NCBI GenBank assembly: GCA_024641945.1
Contig: JAHECD010000037.1
Coordinates: forward strand, 1-39,269
Length of the DNA: 39,269 nucleotides
Direction of reading: 5' to 3'
Source of the DNA: Rubrivivax sp.
Lineage (GTDB): Bacteria; Pseudomonadota; Gammaproteobacteria; Burkholderiales; Burkholderiaceae_C
The number at the start of each line of letters is the position of its first letter. The stretch's first letter is position 1. A model generated the notes under the pieces. The model saw only the letters and a list, made by a program, of their open reading frames with translations. It did not search any database and had not been told where the DNA came from. Below, piece after piece: positions 1 to 11,942 of the stretch. Position numbers and translations under genes: made by a program.

Positions 1-1462
1 GCAGGCCGGGCGGCAGCGCCGCGGGCATACGCCAGGGGCGCCGGCTCGCGATGATGAAGCCCCACTCGCCGAAGCTCGGCACATGTGCGTGGTACGGCGT
101 GGTCGTCAGCCCCACCGCCTCCAGCGTGGCGGCCACGGTCCAGAAGCTGTGCCGCGCGACGAGCGGCGACGTGGTCTGCACGACGGCATAGCCGCTGGCC
201 GCCAGGTGCTGCTCGAGCAGCGCGTAGAACGTGGTGGTGTAGAGCTTGCCGAGCATGAAATTGCTGGGGTCAGGGAAGTCGACGACGATCACGTCGAAGA
301 TCCCGGGCTGGCTCTCGAGCCAGCCGAAGGCGTCGGCGTTGATCACCTCGACCTTCGGCAACGACAGCGCGCCGGCATTCAGGGTGCGCAGCATCGGCTC
401 CTGCACGAACAGGCGAGTCATGTGCGGGTCGAGTTCGACCAGCGTGACGTGCTCGACGCCGGGGTACTTGAGCACCTCGCGCAGCGCCAGCCCGTCGCCG
501 CCGCCGAGGATGGCCACGCGCCGCGGCGCACCGTGCGCGGCCATCGCCGGGTGCACGAGCGACTCGTGATAACGGTACTCGTCGCGCGAGTCGAACTGCA
601 GGTTGCCGTTGAGGAACAGGCGCACGCCGCCCGACGCGCCGGCCGTGACCACGACGCGCTGGTACGGGCTGCTTGCGGCATAGACGATGCGCTCGCCGTA
701 GAAGCGGTCTTCCGCCCAGGTGGTCAGCCGGTCCGCGCCGATCGCCACGGCACACAGCGCCATGGCGACCAGCACGCACGCGACGGCATGGGCCCGCACG
801 CGGCGCACCTCGGCACGAAAGAGCCACAACGCCCACGCCGCCACCGCGGCATTCATCAGCCCGAAGACGACGCCGGTGCGGATCAGCCCCAGGTGCGGCA
901 GCAGCAGCAGCGGGAAGGCCAGCGCCACCGCCAGCGCGCCGAGGTAGTCGAAGGTGAGCACCTGGGAGACCAGCTCCGACAGCTGCCATCGCGCACGGAA
1001 ATGCGATTTGAGGATGCGCATCACGAGCGGGATCTCGAGCCCCACGAGCACGCCCACGAGCAGCACCACCGCGTACAGCAGGACGCGGAAGGCTGCGGCC
1101 GCGCCGCTGGCGTCGTGCAGCAGGTTGTGCGCGACGAAGAGGCCGGCCGGCATCAGCCCGCCGACCAGCCCGACGAGCAGTTCGACACGCAGGAAGGTGG
1201 CGACGAGCTGGCGGTCGACATACCGGCTGACGAAGGAGCCCAGGCCCATCGCGAACAGGTAGACGCCGATGATGGTGCTGAACTGCAGCACCGAGTCGCC
1301 GAGCAGCCAGCTCGCCAGCGTGCCGGCCACCAGTTCGTACAACAGGCCGCAGGCGGCGACGACGAAGACCGACGCCAGCAGCGCGACCTCGGCCGGCGCG
1401 ACGCGGGCCGGCCCGCCGCTCGCGCCGGCCGCGGGCGGTGCTTTGGCGGAACTAGCGGCCAC
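1..1462 (-). CDS. Membrane-embedded spermidine synthase-like aminopropyltransferase (partial, 3' end missing)
   Basis: 487 residues are present; the C-terminus runs off the left edge, and perhaps 30 residues are missing. Residues about 25-240 form several hydrophobic membrane segments. The rest is a spermidine-synthase Rossmann fold: YQ at 267-268, DEYRYHE at 294-300, the GGGDG S-adenosyl-group loop at 320-324, acidic ELD at 343-345, and DFPDP at 395-399, whose Asp matches the catalytic Asp of aminopropyltransferases. Family members transfer aminopropyl from decarboxylated AdoMet to a polyamine; the substrate of the membrane-fused branch is not well established. The GTG at 1462 is the only sensible start, because an in-frame TGA lies seven codons upstream; its ribosome site is weak. 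It begins 23 bp after the DUF350 gene and is last in the visible SPFH-DUF4178-DUF350 unit, so I infer co-transcription. No speD is visible in the window. Confidence 0.85.
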   Translation of the reverse strand, partial: MAASSAKAPPAAGASGGPARVAPAEVALLASVFVVAACGLLYELVAGTLASWLLGDSVLQFSTIIGVYLFAMGLGSFVSRYVDRQLVATFLRVELLVGLVGGLMPAGLFVAHNLLHDASGAAAAFRVLLYAVVLLVGVLVGLEIPLVMRILKSHFRARWQLSELVSQVLTFDYLGALAVALAFPLLLLPHLGLIRTGVVFGLMNAAVAAWALWLFRAEVRRVRAHAVACVLVAMALCAVAIGADRLTTWAEDRFYGERIVYAASSPYQRVVVTAGASGGVRLFLNGNLQFDSRDEYRYHESLVHPAMAAHGAPRRVAILGGGDGLALREVLKYPGVEHVTLVELDPHMTRLFVQEPMLRTLNAGALSLPKVEVINADAFGWLESQPGIFDVIVVDFPDPSNFMLGKLYTTTFYALLEQHLAASGYAVVQTTSPLVARHSFWTVAATLEAVGLTTTPYHAHVPSFGEWGFIIASRRPWRMPAALPPGL

Positions 1463-1485
1463 GGCGGCCCGCGTAGGGCTTCATT

Positions 1486-1710
1486 TCAGCCATGCACCGA
1501 CGCCGAGACGATGAGTCCGATCGCGATGCACATCGCCCCCACGACGATGGCCAGCGCGGTGTTGCGCTTCTCGACGATCTCGGCCCAGAGGTCGTACGGC
1601 GTGAGCTTGTCGATGACGACGAAACACAACCAGAAGATGCCCACGCCCATCAGCGCGAACAGCATCGAGCCGAAGAAGATGCCGGGTTTCAACCATTCGA
1701 TGCCCATCAT
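1486..1710 (-). CDS. DUF350 family small membrane protein
   Basis: This is a 74-residue protein with two predicted membrane helices (about 10-34 and 50-70) around a short charged loop (YDLWAEIVEKRN). This matches a single DUF350 repeat (YjfL-like); longer family members carry two repeats. Its biochemical role is unknown. The start at the first of two adjacent ATGs is supported by AAGGAG six bases upstream. It sits between the DUF4178 gene (66 bp upstream) and the spermidine-synthase-like gene (23 bp downstream). DUF350, DUF4178 and polyamine-enzyme genes are known to co-occur, so I infer that it works at the membrane with these partners. Confidence 0.8.
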   Translation of the reverse strand: MMGIEWLKPGIFFGSMLFALMGVGIFWLCFVVIDKLTPYDLWAEIVEKRNTALAIVVGAMCIAIGLIVSASVHG

Positions 1711-1776
1711 GGGGTGCTCCTTGTCGTTGCGCGATTGATCGTCATGCCGGGTTTCCCGCGGCCGCTGGAAAGCCCA

Positions 1777-3357
1777 TCACTTGTGGCCCCCGCCACCGCC
1801 GAAGCCGCCGAACGAGCCGCCGCCGGTGCGGAAGCCGCCGCCCCCGACGCGGTTCGATGCCAGGCACTGCTGGTATTGGCTGCTCGTGGCGCCGAACGTA
1901 TTGCGGATGTCGTCGCAGCCGTCACCGCTGCAGTCGTTCAGCACCGCGGCCAGCAGGATGAACAGGAAGACGCCGATGATGACCTTCTGCGTGAACGGCA
2001 TGCCGCCGCCGCTGATCGGCGAGGCTTCGCGCGCGAGCGCGGCACGCTGGCCGGCCGGCAGCGAGAAGGCCGCCGCAACGACGGCCGCGTCGATCGTGCT
2101 GCCGGCCGACCAGGTGACCTCGTTGCCGGCCTGCTCGCGGTTCAGGCGCAGCGCGCCCGTCGCATAGTCGGTGTTGCGCGTGCGCTCGCCGCGCTGCAGC
2201 TTCCAGTAGAACTCGCCCAGCACGTAGCTGATCTGGCCGGTGTAGGTGTAGAGCTCGCGGTAGGTCTGGCCGCCCCAATTCGCGCTGCGGCCTTGCACCT
2301 GCGGCACGCCCGTGATCGGCGTGGCCCAGCTCCAGCCGTCCTCGGCGTCGACCAGGAAGCTGAAGCCGACGCCGCGCGAGTACAGCAGGTATTCGCGCCA
2401 GAAGACGATCTCGTCGTGCGGGTCGTCCGGCAGCTCGAAGCGTTCGACATAACCGACCACCTGCCACGGCTGCGGCGGCCCGCCGAGGACGAGCGTGCCG
2501 GCGGCGCCGAGGGGGATCTGCGGGCCCCCGCCTTCGGCGCGCGGCGTGTCCTGCGCGAAGTGCGCCAGATCGCCGCCGACGCCCTTGGAGACGTCGACAA
2601 CGGCGTGGCACTGGTGGCACACGATCGACTGCGTCGTCTCCAGCTTGATCTCGATCGCCGCACCGCAGCTCGGGCATTCGACGCCACGCGCCTTGAGCGT
2701 CTTTTCGCTGACTTCGCGCAGGCCGGTCAGTGCGAGCTCGGACAGGGCCGCACTGCGGCCGACCGACCAGCGCACGAGCAGCGGATCGGCATAGTCGAGC
2801 GTGCCCACCTCGCCTTGCGTATTGCGCAAGTCGGCGAGCGTGAATTCGTCCTTCAGGTTCGGCGCATACGGCAACTCGCCCTGCGCGGCGCCGACCCGCG
2901 CCCGCGTGACGGAGGCCACCTGCCAGAGCCGCGCATCGATCGCCACGCCTTCGCCGGGCCGCAACGCGTCGGGCTGTGGCGGCAACGGCGGCGCCGGGGC
3001 GTCGAACGCCATGACGTAGCGGCCGTTGTCCTCCGACAGCCAGCCACTCTTGCCGCTGTCGAACAGCACGTGCCACTCGTTCCACGCACCGCCGGCGTAT
3101 TGCAGCTGCAGCCGCCCGACCACGGTGAAGGCCGCCCCCTGCCAGCGCCCGGCGGCGCCGAGCTGCAGCGGCGAAAAGTCGTCGAACAACTCGGCGGACT
3201 CGCCGATGCGGCGCAGCGCGTCGCCATCACGCGCGAGCGTGCTGCGGCAGAAGCTGCAGACGGCGATCGGCGACGCCGCCGACGCAAACTCGACCGGCGC
3301 GCCGCAGTTCGGGCAGGCGGCGCGCCAGGCGCGCTGCGACGGGGTTTCGATGGCCAC
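1777..3357 (-). CDS. Double DUF4178 protein with two zinc ribbons and a C-terminal membrane anchor
   Basis: This 526-residue protein starts with a four-Cys zinc ribbon (C15, C18, C34, C37), followed by a first DUF4178 beta-rich domain (about 62-205). A second ribbon (C228, C231, C247, C250) precedes a second DUF4178 domain (about 285-430). A single hydrophobic helix lies at about 457-473, then a Cys-containing segment and a glycine-rich tail ending GGGGHK. The repeated ribbon-plus-domain layout suggests internal duplication. Function is unknown; the anchor suggests most of the protein faces the cytoplasm, since zinc ribbons are usually cytoplasmic. The ATG at 3357 lies 26 bp after the SPFH stop, so the two are probably co-transcribed. 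Confidence 0.8.
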   Translation of the reverse strand: MAIETPSQRAWRAACPNCGAPVEFASAASPIAVCSFCRSTLARDGDALRRIGESAELFDDFSPLQLGAAGRWQGAAFTVVGRLQLQYAGGAWNEWHVLFDSGKSGWLSEDNGRYVMAFDAPAPPLPPQPDALRPGEGVAIDARLWQVASVTRARVGAAQGELPYAPNLKDEFTLADLRNTQGEVGTLDYADPLLVRWSVGRSAALSELALTGLREVSEKTLKARGVECPSCGAAIEIKLETTQSIVCHQCHAVVDVSKGVGGDLAHFAQDTPRAEGGGPQIPLGAAGTLVLGGPPQPWQVVGYVERFELPDDPHDEIVFWREYLLYSRGVGFSFLVDAEDGWSWATPITGVPQVQGRSANWGGQTYRELYTYTGQISYVLGEFYWKLQRGERTRNTDYATGALRLNREQAGNEVTWSAGSTIDAAVVAAAFSLPAGQRAALAREASPISGGGMPFTQKVIIGVFLFILLAAVLNDCSGDGCDDIRNTFGATSSQYQQCLASNRVGGGGFRTGGGSFGGFGGGGGHK

Positions 3358-3383
3358 CGGTCAGGCGGACGGGCGGCGCACGG

Positions 3384-4436
3384 TCACGCGAGCTTCTTCA
3401 GCAGCTCGGCCTTCTTGGCGCTGAACTCCTCGTCGGTGAGGATGCCCTTGGCCTTCAGGTCGGCCAGCTTCTCGAGCGTGGACATCACCTCGTCGGGCTT
3501 CATCACCGACGCGGCGGCGGCGGCGGCCTGCGCGGCGGCCGCGGCGTTGCCACCCTGCAGCCCCTGCTGGAGGTTCTGCGCCAGCACCTGGCCGAGCGCG
3601 ACGCCGGCGCCGAGGCCCATCGCATCGCCCGCGATGCCGCTGCCACCACCACCGGCGGTGCCTTCGGCGAATTTCGGAATCGCCTGCGCGGTCTGGTACT
3701 GCATGAACTTGCCCATGTCGTTGCCGACCATGCCCATGCCGATCTTCTGGTCGAGAATCTTCTGCAGTTCCTCGGGCAGCGAAACGTTCTGCACCGTCAC
3801 GGCCTCTAGCGCGAGGCCGAGCTTGTCGAACTCGGGCGCGGTGGCCTCGCGCAGCAGCTTGGCAAACTCGACCTGGTTGGCCGCGAGGTCGAGGAACGGA
3901 ATGCCGGCCGACGCCACCGCGTCGCTGATGTGCTGCAGCATGTACGCGCGCAGCTGGCCGTCGAGTTCGGCCACGGTGTAGCGGTCGCGCGTGCCTGAGA
4001 TCTCGGTGTGGAACTTCTTCGGGTCGGCGATGCGGTAGGCGTAGTTGCCGAAGGCACGCAGCCGCACGGCGCCGAAATCCTTGTCGCGGATCGTCACCGG
4101 CTGCGTCGTGCCCCAGCGCTGGTCGATCTGCTGGCGCGTGCTGAAGAAATAGACGTCGCTCTTGAACGGGCTCTGGAACAGCTTGTCCCAGTTCTTCAGG
4201 TAGGTCAGCACCGGTAGCGTCTGCGTGGTGAGCTTGTACATGCCGGGGCCGAAGACGTCGGCCACCTTGCCTTCGTTGACGAAGACCGCCATCTGCGATT
4301 CGCGCACCGTGAGCGAGCCGCCGTACTGGATCTCGCGGTCGGCGACCGGGTAGCGCCAGGCCAGCGTGCCATCGGCGTCCTCGACCCACTCGAGGATGTC
4401 GATGAACTGTTTCTTGATGAAGTCCATGAGTGCCAT
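3384..4436 (-). CDS. SPFH-domain protein with C-terminal SHOCT domain (YdjI-like)
   Basis: The 350-residue protein has an SPFH/band-7-like core of the bacterial 'virion core protein' type over about residues 1-270 (DFIKKQFIDILEW start, EIQYGG, VADVFGPGMYKL, later an amphipathic QKIGMGMVGNDMGKFMQYQ stretch). A Gly/Ala-rich linker follows, then a SHOCT-like helical hairpin at the C-terminus (LADLKAKGILTDEEF, KKAELLKKL). Related proteins, such as YdjI in the Bacillus PspA-YdjGHI system as I recall it, assemble at membranes during envelope stress. The reading frame extends 26 codons upstream, but the ATG at 4436 is preferred because AAGGGA lies just before it and the family begins at this point. 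It is first in a unit with the DUF4178, DUF350 and spermidine-synthase-like genes. A weak TATCAT -10 lies in the upstream gap. Confidence 0.85.
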   Translation of the reverse strand: MALMDFIKKQFIDILEWVEDADGTLAWRYPVADREIQYGGSLTVRESQMAVFVNEGKVADVFGPGMYKLTTQTLPVLTYLKNWDKLFQSPFKSDVYFFSTRQQIDQRWGTTQPVTIRDKDFGAVRLRAFGNYAYRIADPKKFHTEISGTRDRYTVAELDGQLRAYMLQHISDAVASAGIPFLDLAANQVEFAKLLREATAPEFDKLGLALEAVTVQNVSLPEELQKILDQKIGMGMVGNDMGKFMQYQTAQAIPKFAEGTAGGGGSGIAGDAMGLGAGVALGQVLAQNLQQGLQGGNAAAAAQAAAAAASVMKPDEVMSTLEKLADLKAKGILTDEEFSAKKAELLKKLA

Positions 4437-4496
4437 GCCGAGGTCCCTTTCACCCGCCACCATCGCAGGTGCAGGGAATGATACGCGGCGGGCCCC

Positions 4497-4533
4497 AAAG
4501 AAAAAGCCCCGCAACGCGGGTGCGTGCGGGGCC
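4497..4533 (-). terminator. Intrinsic terminator of the ATP synthase operon
   Basis: The stem is GCCCCGCA (4506-4513) with TGCGGGGC (4525-4532), extended by an inner CGC/GCG pairing around a GGGT loop. On the minus strand it is followed by TTTTTCTTT. It lies 67 bp past the atpC stop and separates the atp operon from the SPFH cluster on the same strand. Confidence 0.85.
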
Positions 4534-4599
4534 TGCAGGTGCCTCTTGACGGGCTTGGATTTCAGCGACCGCCGCGGTCGCGGCGGGCGCGGCGCGTGT

Positions 4600-5019
4600 C
4601 TACTTGCGGCGCAGCTTCTGGATCGCGGCCAGTTGCGCGGCCATCGCGGCGAACTCGCTCTGCGCGGCGGCGAAATCGATGTCGCTCTTGGCGTTCTTCA
4701 TGGCTTCTTCGGCCAGCTTCTTGGCTTCGGTCGCCTTGGCCTCGTCGAGATCCTTGCCGCGGATCGCCGTATCGGCCAGCACGGTGACCGTGCCGGGCTG
4801 GACCTCGAGGATGCCGCCGGCGACGAAGACGAACTCCTCCTCGCCGTTGTCGGCACGCTCGATGCGCACGGCGCCGGGTTTGATGCGGGTGATCAGCGGC
4901 GTGTGGCGCGGCAGGATGCCGAGTTCGCCGTTTTCGCCCGGCAGGGCGACAAACTTGGCCTCGCCGGAGAAGATGCTCTCCTCCGCCGAGACCACGTCGA
5001 CGTGAATGGTGTGCGCCAT
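4600..5019 (-). CDS. atpC: ATP synthase F1 subunit epsilon
   Basis: The 139-residue protein has the usual epsilon layout: an N-terminal beta-sandwich ([21 protein letters not shown] start, [19 protein letters not shown]) and a C-terminal helical hairpin (residues about 90-139). Epsilon is part of the central stalk and can inhibit ATP hydrolysis. It starts 9 bp after atpD, is the last gene of the operon, and is followed by a strong terminator. Length and motif order are normal. Confidence 0.97.
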   Translation of the reverse strand: MAHTIHVDVVSAEESIFSGEAKFVALPGENGELGILPRHTPLITRIKPGAVRIERADNGEEEFVFVAGGILEVQPGTVTVLADTAIRGKDLDEAKATEAKKLAEEAMKNAKSDIDFAAAQSEFAAMAAQLAAIQKLRRK

Positions 5020-5028
5020 GGCGATTCC

Positions 5029-6453
<1,425 letters not shown>

Positions 6454-6479
6454 TCAGACAGTATTCGTGGGGCGCGGGC

Positions 6480-7364
6480 TCAGCCGCTGATGGCGGCGGC
6501 GCCGCTGACGATTTCCGACAGCTCTTTCGTGATCGCGGCCTGGCGCGTCTTGTTGTAGACGAGCTTGAGTTCACCGATCAGCGTGCCGGCGTTGTCGGTG
6601 GCTGCCTTCATGGCGACCATGCGCGCCGACTGCTCCGACGCCATGTTCTCGGCCACGCCCTGGTAGACCAGCGCCTCGATGTAGCGGGTGAGCAGGTCGT
6701 CGATGACGCTCGGCGCATCCGGCTCGTAGATGTAGTCCCAGCCGTATTGCGCCTTCTCGGCGGCCGTCTGCTCCAGGCGCTCGGCCGACAGCGGCAGCAA
6801 CTGCTCGATCGTCGATTCCTGCTTCATCGTATTGATGAACCGCGTGTAGCAGAGGTACACGGCGTCGAGCTTGCCTTCGGCAAATGCGTCGAGCATGACC
6901 TTCACCGGGCCGATCAGCTTGTCGAGCTGCGGCGCGTCGCCGAGCTGGATCGCGTGGCTGACCACGGTGGCGCCGATGCGGTTGAGGAATCCGAAGCCCT
7001 TGTTGCCGATCGCCACCGCCTGCACGTTGGCACCGCCGCCCTGCGCGTCCTTCATCTTGGTCGTGACGGCACGCAGGATGTTGGTGTTCAGGCCGCCGCA
7101 CAGGCCCTTGTCGGTCGTGACGACGATGAAGCCGACCGACTTGGGCTTGTCGACCGCTCGCATGTAGGGCGAGCGGTATTCCGGATTCGCCTGCGCCAGA
7201 TGCGCCGTGATGTTGCGGATCTTGTCCGCATAAGGGCGCGCCGAGCGCATGCGCTCTTGCGCCTTGCGCATCTTCGAGGCGGCGACCATCTCCATGGCCT
7301 TGGTGATCTTCTTGGTGTTCTCCACCGACTTGATCTTGCCGCGTATTTCCTTGCCGACTGCCAT
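6480..7364 (-). CDS. atpG: ATP synthase F1 subunit gamma
   Basis: The 294-residue rotor subunit has the diagnostic N-terminal helix ([20 protein letters not shown] followed by [12 protein letters not shown]), the central GLCGGLN motif, and the C-terminal helix ([31 protein letters not shown]). The long N- and C-terminal helices form the rotating coiled-coil shaft inside the alpha3beta3 ring. It is separated from atpA by a 107-bp gap carrying strong hairpins, the largest gap within the operon. Confidence 0.97.
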   Translation of the reverse strand: MAVGKEIRGKIKSVENTKKITKAMEMVAASKMRKAQERMRSARPYADKIRNITAHLAQANPEYRSPYMRAVDKPKSVGFIVVTTDKGLCGGLNTNILRAVTTKMKDAQGGGANVQAVAIGNKGFGFLNRIGATVVSHAIQLGDAPQLDKLIGPVKVMLDAFAEGKLDAVYLCYTRFINTMKQESTIEQLLPLSAERLEQTAAEKAQYGWDYIYEPDAPSVIDDLLTRYIEALVYQGVAENMASEQSARMVAMKAATDNAGTLIGELKLVYNKTRQAAITKELSEIVSGAAAISG

Positions 7365-7375
7365 GATTTAACTAG

Positions 7376-7446
7376 CCCCCAAGCTCGCTGCGCTCGCTAC
7401 CCCCCGAGGGGACCGTGTTTCGGACCGGGAGACCCGGATCCGAAAC
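7376..7446. repeat. Intergenic hairpin repeat between atpA and atpG
   Basis: Two structured parts lie side by side. At 7376-7411 a C-run, an AAGCTCGCTGCGCTCGCT core and CCCCCGAGGGG resemble an intergenic element I recall as common in Comamonadaceae genomes. At 7417-7446 a near-perfect hairpin pairs GTTTCGGA with TCCGAAAC and CCGGG with CCCGG, with loop AGA and one bulged A. No T-run follows on either strand, so a simple terminator is unlikely. It could act as an mRNA processing or stability element. Confidence 0.7.
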
Positions 7447-7471
7447 GCTCCTGGTTCGCGCGCCATGATGA

Positions 7472-9025
7472 TCAGGCAAACGACTTCTTGAACGCGGTGA
7501 TGGCGTTCGTCAGCTCTTCCTCGGCGCCCTTGTCCATGGCCTTGTCGTTCTCGAGCTTTGCCAGCAGCGCGGCATGGCTCGACTTCAGGTGCTGGTGCAG
7601 CCCGTGCTCGAACGACAGGACCTTCTTCACGTCGATGTCGTCGAGGTAGCCCTTGTTGACGGCGAACAGCGTGGCGCCCATCAGGCTGATCGGCAGCGGG
7701 CTGTACTGCGGCTGCTTCAGCAGCTCGGTCACGCGCGCACCACGGTCGAGCTGCTTGCGCGTCGCGGCGTCGAGGTCGGAGGCGAACTGCGCGAACGCGG
7801 CCAGCTCGCGGTACTGCGCGAGGTCGGTACGGATGCCGCCCGACAAGCTCTTGATCAGCTTCGTCTGCGCCGCGCCGCCGACGCGCGACACCGAGATGCC
7901 GGCGTTGATGGCGGGGCGGATGCCGGCGTTGAAGAGCGAGGTCTCCAGGAAGATCTGGCCGTCGGTGATCGAGATCACGTTCGTCGGCACGAAGGCGGAC
8001 ACGTCGCCGGCCTGCGTCTCGATGATCGGCAACGCCGTCAGCGAGCCGGTCTTGCCCTTGACTTCGCCCTTGGTGAAGGCTTCGACGTAGTCGGCGTTCA
8101 CACGTGCGGCACGCTCGAGCAGGCGCGAGTGCAGGTAGAAGACGTCGCCGGGATACGCTTCGCGGCCCGGGGGACGGCGCAGGAGCAGCGAGACCTGGCG
8201 GTAGGCGACGGCCTGCTTGGACAGGTCGTCATAGATGATCAGCGCGTCCTGCCCGCGGTCGCGGAAATACTCGCCCATCGTGCAGCCGGAATAGGCCGAT
8301 ACGTACTGCATCGCGGCCGACTCGGAGGCCGAGGCCGCCACGACGATGGTGTAGTCCATCGCGCCGTTGGCTTCGAGCGCACGCACCACGTTCTTGATCG
8401 ACGACGCCTTCTGGCCGATGGCGACGTACACGCAGGTCATGTTCTGACCCTTCTGGTTGATGATCGTATCGATCGCCACCGCGGTCTTGCCGGTCTGGCG
8501 GTCGCCGATGATCAGTTCGCGCTGGCCACGGCCGACCGGCACCATCGAGTCGATGGATTTCAAACCCGTCTGCACCGGCTGGTCCACGCTCTTGCGCGCG
8601 ATCACGCCCGGGGCGACCTTCTCGATCACGTCCGTCATCTTGGCGTTGATCGGGCCCTTGCCGTCGATGGGTTGGCCCAGGGCGTTGACGACACGGCCGA
8701 TCAGTTCGGGGCCGACCGGCACTTCGAGAATGCGGCCCGTGCACTTGACGGTGTCGCCCTCGGAGATGTGTTCGTACTCGCCCAGGATCACCGCGCCCAC
8801 CGAGTCGCGCTCGAGGTTCAGGGCGAGGCCGAAGGTGGGCTGGCCGCTGGCGGTGGCGGGGAACTCCAGCATTTCGCCGGCCATCACGTCGGACAGGCCA
8901 TGCACACGCACGATGCCGTCGGTGACGGACACGACGGTGCCCTGGTTCTTGATGTCCGCCGAAGCCGCCAGGCCCTCGATGCGGCTCTTGATCAGCTCGG
9001 AAATTTCTGCGGGATTGAGTTGCAT
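7472..9025 (-). CDS. atpA: ATP synthase F1 subunit alpha
   Basis: This 517-residue subunit has the family start ([19 protein letters not shown]), the Walker A loop GDRQTGKT at 174-181, the [18 protein letters not shown] segment and the [29 protein letters not shown] region containing the arginine finger area. Alpha binds non-catalytic nucleotide and completes the catalytic sites on beta. It starts 19 bp after the atpH stop. Length and motifs are normal. Confidence 0.98.
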   Translation of the reverse strand: MQLNPAEISELIKSRIEGLAASADIKNQGTVVSVTDGIVRVHGLSDVMAGEMLEFPATASGQPTFGLALNLERDSVGAVILGEYEHISEGDTVKCTGRILEVPVGPELIGRVVNALGQPIDGKGPINAKMTDVIEKVAPGVIARKSVDQPVQTGLKSIDSMVPVGRGQRELIIGDRQTGKTAVAIDTIINQKGQNMTCVYVAIGQKASSIKNVVRALEANGAMDYTIVVAASASESAAMQYVSAYSGCTMGEYFRDRGQDALIIYDDLSKQAVAYRQVSLLLRRPPGREAYPGDVFYLHSRLLERAARVNADYVEAFTKGEVKGKTGSLTALPIIETQAGDVSAFVPTNVISITDGQIFLETSLFNAGIRPAINAGISVSRVGGAAQTKLIKSLSGGIRTDLAQYRELAAFAQFASDLDAATRKQLDRGARVTELLKQPQYSPLPISLMGATLFAVNKGYLDDIDVKKVLSFEHGLHQHLKSSHAALLAKLENDKAMDKGAEEELTNAITAFKKSFA

Positions 9026-9044
9026 CTTGATCTCCTGACAACGC

Positions 9045-9584
9045 TCACGCCGTGAGCGCCGCTTTCATCTGTTCCAGACGGGCCTTCACCGAGGTGTCGA
9101 GCACCTCGTCGCCGACCACCACGCGGATGCCGCCGATCAGCTCGGGCCGGACCTCCACGCTTGCATTGAGCTTGCGCGCGAATCGCCGTTCGAGCGATGT
9201 CACCACCTCGGCCAGTTGCGCCGCGTCGATCGGGTACGCGCTCTCCACGAGAGCGTCCGACACGCCGGATTGCGAGTTCACGAGGGCATGGAACTGCGCC
9301 GCGATTTCCGGCAGTGCGGCCAGACGGCCGTTCTCGAGCAACGCGTGCAGAAAGTTCTGCGCCGCCGGGCCGAGGACCACGCCCTTGCGCGCCAGCACGT
9401 CGCTCATCACGTTGAAGACGAGTTCGCTGCCGACCTTGGGGTTGTCGGCAAACTGGCGCAGCCGCTCGTCGCCGGCGACGCTGGCAAGCGAGGACACCTC
9501 ACCGGCCAGGCTCGCGGCGCTGGCGCCCGCTGACTTGAACAAGGCCTCGGCGTAGGGCCGCGCGATGGTGGCGATCTCGGCCAT
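9045..9584 (-). CDS. atpH: ATP synthase F1 subunit delta
   Basis: The 179-residue protein begins [16 protein letters not shown], the classic delta/OSCP start, and ends with the conserved [20 protein letters not shown] segment followed by a short helix. It joins the peripheral stalk (b subunits) to the top of F1. It starts 3 bp after the atpF stop and precedes atpA by 19 bp, the standard order. Confidence 0.97.
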   Translation of the reverse strand: MAEIATIARPYAEALFKSAGASAASLAGEVSSLASVAGDERLRQFADNPKVGSELVFNVMSDVLARKGVVLGPAAQNFLHALLENGRLAALPEIAAQFHALVNSQSGVSDALVESAYPIDAAQLAEVVTSLERRFARKLNASVEVRPELIGGIRVVVGDEVLDTSVKARLEQMKAALTA

Positions 9585-9587
9585 GGC

Positions 9588-10058
9588 TTACAGCTCGGTC
9601 TTCAGGCGGCCCAGCAACTCGGCATGCACGCCGGCGTTGACTTCGCGCTTGAGGATCTGCTCGGCGCCCTTGACGGCCAGCGCGGCGACCTGCTCACGCA
9701 GGGTCTCGCGGGCCTTCACGGCTTCCTGTTCGGCTTCGGCACGGGCCTGCGCGACGATCTTGGCGCCCTCTTCGGACGCGCGGCCCTTGGCCTCTTCGAT
9801 CATCTGCTGCGCCAGCCGCTCGGCGTCGGCCAGGCGCTTGGCGGCGTCGTTGCGCGCAGCGCCGAGTTGTTGCTCGACACGCTGGTTGGCCGCAGCCAGG
9901 TCCGCCTTGGCCTTGTCGGCCGCAGACAGTCCGTCGGCGATCTTCTTCGCACGCTCGTCGAGCGCGGCCGCGATCGGCGGCCAGACAAAATGCATCGTGA
10001 ACCAGACCAGGATCGCGAAGACGATCATCTGGACGATGAGGGTGGCGTTGATGCTCAC
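9588..10058 (-). CDS. atpF: ATP synthase Fo subunit b
   Basis: This 156-residue protein has one N-terminal membrane helix (about 5-25, [15 protein letters not shown]) followed by a long, highly charged Ala-rich helix expected to form the dimeric coiled coil of the peripheral stalk. The proline-containing FVWPPI segment after the helix is typical of subunit b. It lies 77 bp after atpE. Confidence 0.96.
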   Translation of the reverse strand: MSINATLIVQMIVFAILVWFTMHFVWPPIAAALDERAKKIADGLSAADKAKADLAAANQRVEQQLGAARNDAAKRLADAERLAQQMIEEAKGRASEEGAKIVAQARAEAEQEAVKARETLREQVAALAVKGAEQILKREVNAGVHAELLGRLKTEL

Positions 10059-10135
10059 GGTAGTGACCTCGTCATGGGGTGCCCGGGGCAGAGCGGCTCA
10101 TGCAGCGCTGCCCGACGACAAACTCGACCGAAGGA

Positions 10136-11840
<1,705 letters not shown>

Positions 11841-11880
11841 GGGTAGACGCAAACGAGGCTGCAGAGGGCAAAACCACGCG

Positions 11881-11908
11881 ATTATAAGTGTAAAGCCCTG
11901 TGTCGAAC
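11881..11908 (-). promoter_or_regulatory. Probable promoter of the atp operon
   Basis: A perfect TATAAT -10 hexamer on the minus strand lies at 11881-11886, about 40 bp before the atpI ATG. The -35 region is poor: GTTCGA/TTCGAC at about 11902-11908 with a 15-16 bp spacer. The gap also separates atpI from the divergent MBL gene at 11943. Confidence 0.5.
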
Positions 11909-11942
11909 CTCAGCCTGCAGCACCTGCCAACATCGAGCACCG

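Noticed and set aside
83..1738. A 551-codon plus-strand open frame at the left edge
   Set aside because: It opposes the spermidine-synthase-like and DUF350 genes and is low-complexity and Arg/His/Gln-rich, without any domain.
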